Source: Kistimonas asteriae (GTDB taxonomy: Bacteria; Pseudomonadota; Gammaproteobacteria; Pseudomonadales; Endozoicomonadaceae). Taken from it: DNA of 64,000 nt. The notes below the pieces were generated by a model, which worked only from the letters and a program-made list of their open reading frames with translations, did no database searches and was not told the DNA's origin. This document shows positions 61,435 through 64,000 of the stretch, piece after piece. The translations under genes were made by a program, and so were the position numbers. The first letter of the stretch is position 1; every line of letters begins with the position of its first letter. The stretch covers positions 62,001-126,000 of the forward strand of contig NZ_JAEVHF010000009.1 of the NCBI RefSeq assembly GCF_018263925.1. Reading direction: 5' to 3'.

Positions 61435-62538
61435 TCACTTCTTGCAGCAATCAATAATTTTTCTCACGTGATCGCCGCGATATTGCCTAGCCGCTTTTTC
61501 ATTTACAGCTTCTTTGCCAAAGTCAAAGTACTTACTTTCTTCAGGAGTAATAGACTGAAGATCAATACCAGCATAATATCTCTTACTTTTCACATCAAGT
61601 TCTTCAAGCTTCTGCTTAATCTTAACAGAATCATATTCTTCTAGATTAATCTTTGAAAACTCAACCAACAAAGTAAATGTATTAGATTTGGTAAACCAAT
61701 AGCTACCTTTATTAAAGGAAAGTAAATTATAAACACTAAGAGATTTATCCAAAGCTTGCTCTATAGCCTGCTGTCTATCAAATGATGCATTATACCTTTC
61801 AATATAATCCGATACCTTTTGATTTCTATTAAAATAATCTGATTCAATAAGAGTTGCAACCAATGTCATGACGAACTGCAAATCAATCATACGCTTAACA
61901 TCATTTTCAGAGAAAATATTATTATCAGAGAAGAACGTTAGTACTTTCTCTCTAAATTCTTGCTCTACTAATGAGTCAGTAACATCTTCAGTGGGGATAT
62001 AATCAGCATCAACTAACTGCTTACAGAATACAATAAACTCACCATCTCCATATTGAGCATTGATCTTCTCAATAGCATTTAATGAGTACTCTGTATTATT
62101 GATTCTCATAAAAATATCTTTAATTATATCCATAGAGAGATTCTTTAAATCTCGCACAGACACAAAATAGTTAAGAAATCTTTTTTTCTCATCAACGGTC
62201 AACTCATTAAATGACTTAACCTTATTCTGACTTTTAAAATCGCCTACCGACTTTATATAATCAACTATTGTTGATAACCTTTGCTGTCCGTCAACAACAA
62301 CTTCTGAGGATGTTATATTTGTAACATCCATTTCAGCACTAGCAATATAAACTTCCGGAAAAGGATAATTATAAAGTACTGTTTCAATGAAATGAAACTT
62401 ATGTTGTTTTTTCCATACCAGCTTTCTTTGGAAGGTTGGATCAATAATTAATGTTTTCGCATCAATTTTATTGTAGAGCTCGATAATTTTAACGTTTGTA
62501 GATGGTATACTTTCAAGTAATTGATTCATTATTCTCAC
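61435..62538 (-). CDS. DUF262 (GmrS-like) protein
   Basis: This 367-aa AT-rich protein has a DUF262 domain: IIDPTFQRKLVWKKQHKFHFIETVLYNYPFPEVYI at the N-terminus and VVDGQQRLSTI near 92, the ParB-like nucleotide-hydrolysing core of GmrS-type restriction proteins. No DUF1524/HNH nuclease follows in the chain. It overlaps the nucleotidyltransferase-like gene upstream by ATGA, so the two form a translational pair. In known systems DUF262 senses or cleaves modified DNA; here its partner is unusual. Start codons at 62538 and 62529 are both possible. Confidence 0.8.
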   Translation of the reverse strand: MRIMNQLLESIPSTNVKIIELYNKIDAKTLIIDPTFQRKLVWKKQHKFHFIETVLYNYPFPEVYIASAEMDVTNITSSEVVVDGQQRLSTIVDYIKSVGDFKSQNKVKSFNELTVDEKKRFLNYFVSVRDLKNLSMDIIKDIFMRINNTEYSLNAIEKINAQYGDGEFIVFCKQLVDADYIPTEDVTDSLVEQEFREKVLTFFSDNNIFSENDVKRMIDLQFVMTLVATLIESDYFNRNQKVSDYIERYNASFDRQQAIEQALDKSLSVYNLLSFNKGSYWFTKSNTFTLLVEFSKINLEEYDSVKIKQKLEELDVKSKRYYAGIDLQSITPEESKYFDFGKEAVNEKAARQYRGDHVRKIIDCCKK

Positions 62539-63191
62539 GCAATTAAATTAAGAGATAGTGTATGAATATTGTTCGTATGATATTTTTCAAAAAAATACCA
62601 TGATTTATATATCCCAATATTCACATCCCTACTGTATTTTGAGGAAAGGTCCTGTTGGACTTTTTCTATATTAGGTGAAATGGTATAATTTCTAGGCAAT
62701 AAATCAGGCCTTATCCATCCTTTTAAAATATATTTTGAAAACTGATTTCTTTCCCTAGCTGGAAATGAAGCTAAAAGATAAGAATCAGTATGCTCATAAA
62801 GATTCCTTAACTGCTCATCAAAAAGCCTGCTAGAAACTATTGCCACATCAAGATCGGATTTTTTATTACCCGTATCTTTATCATAATCATAATCAAAAGA
62901 TTTAAACCTATATAGACCTGGCTCATCCTTATCTGGTTTTATGCTAAACCCCAGTTTTCCAGAACCAACTATCACAATATCTCTGATATGAACATTTAAG
63001 CTGTCTGCTATCGACTTCTTGAATAAAAACTCTTCATCTTCGTCATAATAAAGGTTGAAAAAATAGCTAGCACCATCTATCAAGTGCTTCTGAACGACCT
63101 CTTCTACACCTTTATCCTGGCAATCACTTTTAAACTTAACAAGTTCAGCAACTTCGATTGAACTATAATCTTGGGTCTCAAATGTATTCAT
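62535..63191 (-). CDS. Nucleotidyltransferase-like protein paired with DUF262
   Basis: This 218-aa protein has VGSGKLGFSI and, about 35 residues later, KKSDLDVAIV. Together they match the GSxKxG...DxD core of minimal nucleotidyltransferases (MNT/AbiEii-like). The ATG at 63191 is preferred over an open frame reaching 63278 because the extra residues look like non-coding translation. It ends in the DUF262 gene by a 4-bp overlap. A toxin or regulator that adds nucleotides to RNA or protein is possible, but the target is unknown. Confidence 0.65.
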   Translation of the reverse strand: MNTFETQDYSSIEVAELVKFKSDCQDKGVEEVVQKHLIDGASYFFNLYYDEDEEFLFKKSIADSLNVHIRDIVIVGSGKLGFSIKPDKDEPGLYRFKSFDYDYDKDTGNKKSDLDVAIVSSRLFDEQLRNLYEHTDSYLLASFPARERNQFSKYILKGWIRPDLLPRNYTISPNIEKVQQDLSSKYSRDVNIGIYKSWYFFEKYHTNNIHTLSLNLIA

Positions 63192-63550
63192 AATATTCTT
63201 TGTTAGTATAAACGCCTCGCGAGAAAGTAATAAACATAAAATATGTATTGATGGATTAAACCGCCCAAGTAATTGCAAAAAATCAATCTGACATTTTATC
63301 TTCTAAATTCTGCAGCTTATAGACTGGCCAGCTGTGAAGTTGCTTAGTGATGCACTTAGAAAAACTACAACAAACACACTTTTACAAGTTATCCTCACTA
63401 ATTTCAAGAGCAATCAAAGATAGCAAAGTCTAAACATAATCCATTTAACTAAACAAATTTGTTGAAAAAAATTATACTTTTCCCAGTTTGATTCTACGCT
63501 GGACACTCACACATAAAAACCAGTCGATAAAGACAGTTGAGCGAAAATCG
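63192..63550. other. 359-bp AT-rich intergenic region
   Basis: The gap contains a perfect 12-bp palindrome AACAAATTTGTT at 63452-63463, a possible operator, and no ORF, tRNA or attC that I can see. Confidence 0.4.
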
Positions 63551-64000
63551 TTATCCCTGAATAGAATTTGATGCACTTTTTACATTCTTTGGCTCAATGT
63601 ATTTTTTTTGGATTATAAATTCTGAAGGCAAACTAATAACCTTGGAGCTTTCCCCATCAAAAATAGCTATTTGCTTTTCGTTTCTGATAATCATTAATCC
63701 TTTATCCACCACTTCATCATATTCTCCATATATTACTATACAGCGACTCCAATTCTTTTCCGCCTCATTCTCGCAACCATTAGAAACATAGTCCTTTATG
63801 GACCGTTCCGATACCCCATAGCCAACATTATACGCAGCACCTGGAAGCAAGACCCAGCATAAAACAGCAAACATAATAACATATACAATCAGAATCACAC
63901 TATATGAAGCTAAACCACCTATACCTACAGCTTTTGTGAAATCGTTATTTTTCCAATGTAGATGCGATATAACTTTTAAAACAAAGTTATATATATCACC
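63551..64000 (-). CDS. Membrane protein, partial (start beyond the window)
   Basis: The C-terminal 149 codons of a minus-strand gene are present. A GTG at 63898 could start it, but the frame stays open without a stop to the window edge and encodes a plausible amphipathic segment (FVLKVISHLHWKNNDFTKAV) before the membrane helix SVILIVYVIMFAVLCWVLL. The remainder is a soluble domain with two Cys (NGCENEAEKNWSRC) and a beta-rich end. I do not recognise it. Confidence 0.6.
   Translation of the reverse strand, partial: GDIYNFVLKVISHLHWKNNDFTKAVGIGGLASYSVILIVYVIMFAVLCWVLLPGAAYNVGYGVSERSIKDYVSNGCENEAEKNWSRCIVIYGEYDEVVDKGLMIIRNEKQIAIFDGESSKVISLPSEFIIQKKYIEPKNVKSASNSIQG

Larger units (their letters stand above)
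24034..64000. mobile_element. Prophage (short-tailed temperate phage type), right end outside window
   Basis: The region contains a C4/ant immunity module, an integrase-less attC cassette cluster and a 29-kb minus-strand late operon from lysis genes through terminase and capsid to ejection proteins. The left limit is placed between the cydABX terminator and the first phage-type gene. No integrase, tRNA or att repeat is visible, so the right end must lie beyond 64,000. A plasmid prophage captured in the assembly cannot be excluded, but sequence is continuous with host genes on the left. Confidence 0.85.

Noticed and set aside
1..64000. CRISPR array
   Set aside because: No regularly spaced direct repeats of 24-37 bp are seen; the only repeats are attC sites, collagen triplets and short pairs.

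Overview
Positions 1-23,950 look like ordinary chromosome of a marine or haloalkaliphilic gammaproteobacterium. The evidence is moderate GC, two unrelated Na+/H+ antiporters (NhaD and NhaC types), BrnQ, TauE, an Anr/FNR-type cytochrome bd operon (cydABX) and Oceanospirillales/Marinobacter-like versions of CysH and YbaK proteins. The genus cannot be fixed from sequence reading alone. Gene order here is cysH, a LysE/RhtB exporter, catalase, nhaD, an M20 amidohydrolase, two ybaK-like paralogues flanking a small membrane protein and a pentapeptide-repeat K+ channel, tauE, pyk, nhaC, brnQ, a RimB-like lipoprotein, an FMN alpha-hydroxyacid dehydrogenase, a membrane diguanylate cyclase, an unknown 630-aa membrane protein and cydABX.

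From about 24,000 to the right edge the window is one large prophage or phage-derived element; no integrase or tRNA is in view. Its left end has a P1/P7/N15-like immunity operon on the + strand. A sigma70 promoter is followed by a C4-type antisense RNA with two copies of its complementary target, a small ORF in the icd position and an antirepressor (ant). A divergent small gene starts 42 bp from a near-consensus LexA box. From 61,171 down to 32,745 a single minus-strand late operon encodes lysis proteins, terminase, portal, scaffold, capsid, adaptors, a collagen-like fibre, a receptor-binding protein, a membrane fatty-acid desaturase, nozzle and host-specificity proteins, internal virion proteins and a giant 3080-aa polyvalent protein. 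The layout suggests a short-tailed (podovirus-type) temperate phage, broadly like the Bcep22/F116 kind with a very large ejection protein. The late promoter is followed at once by a terminator, as in lambda pR'-tR', and more terminators interrupt the operon.

The most striking region is 25,936-32,403, between the ant operon and the end of the late operon. It is an AT-rich series of minus-strand genes separated by short, imperfectly palindromic sequences with the anatomy of integron attC sites (four good ones), and no integron integrase is in the window. This looks like an attC cluster lacking an integrase (CALIN) carried inside a prophage. Its cassettes include a DUF262/HNH single-chain GmrSD-like protein, a DUF3578-HNH endonuclease, a soluble/4-TM gene pair and Cys-rich unknowns, so it may be a phage-borne defence cassette bank.

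To the right of the late operon is a second AT-rich patch with a DUF262 protein overlapping a nucleotidyltransferase-like gene, and then a membrane protein that runs off the window edge.
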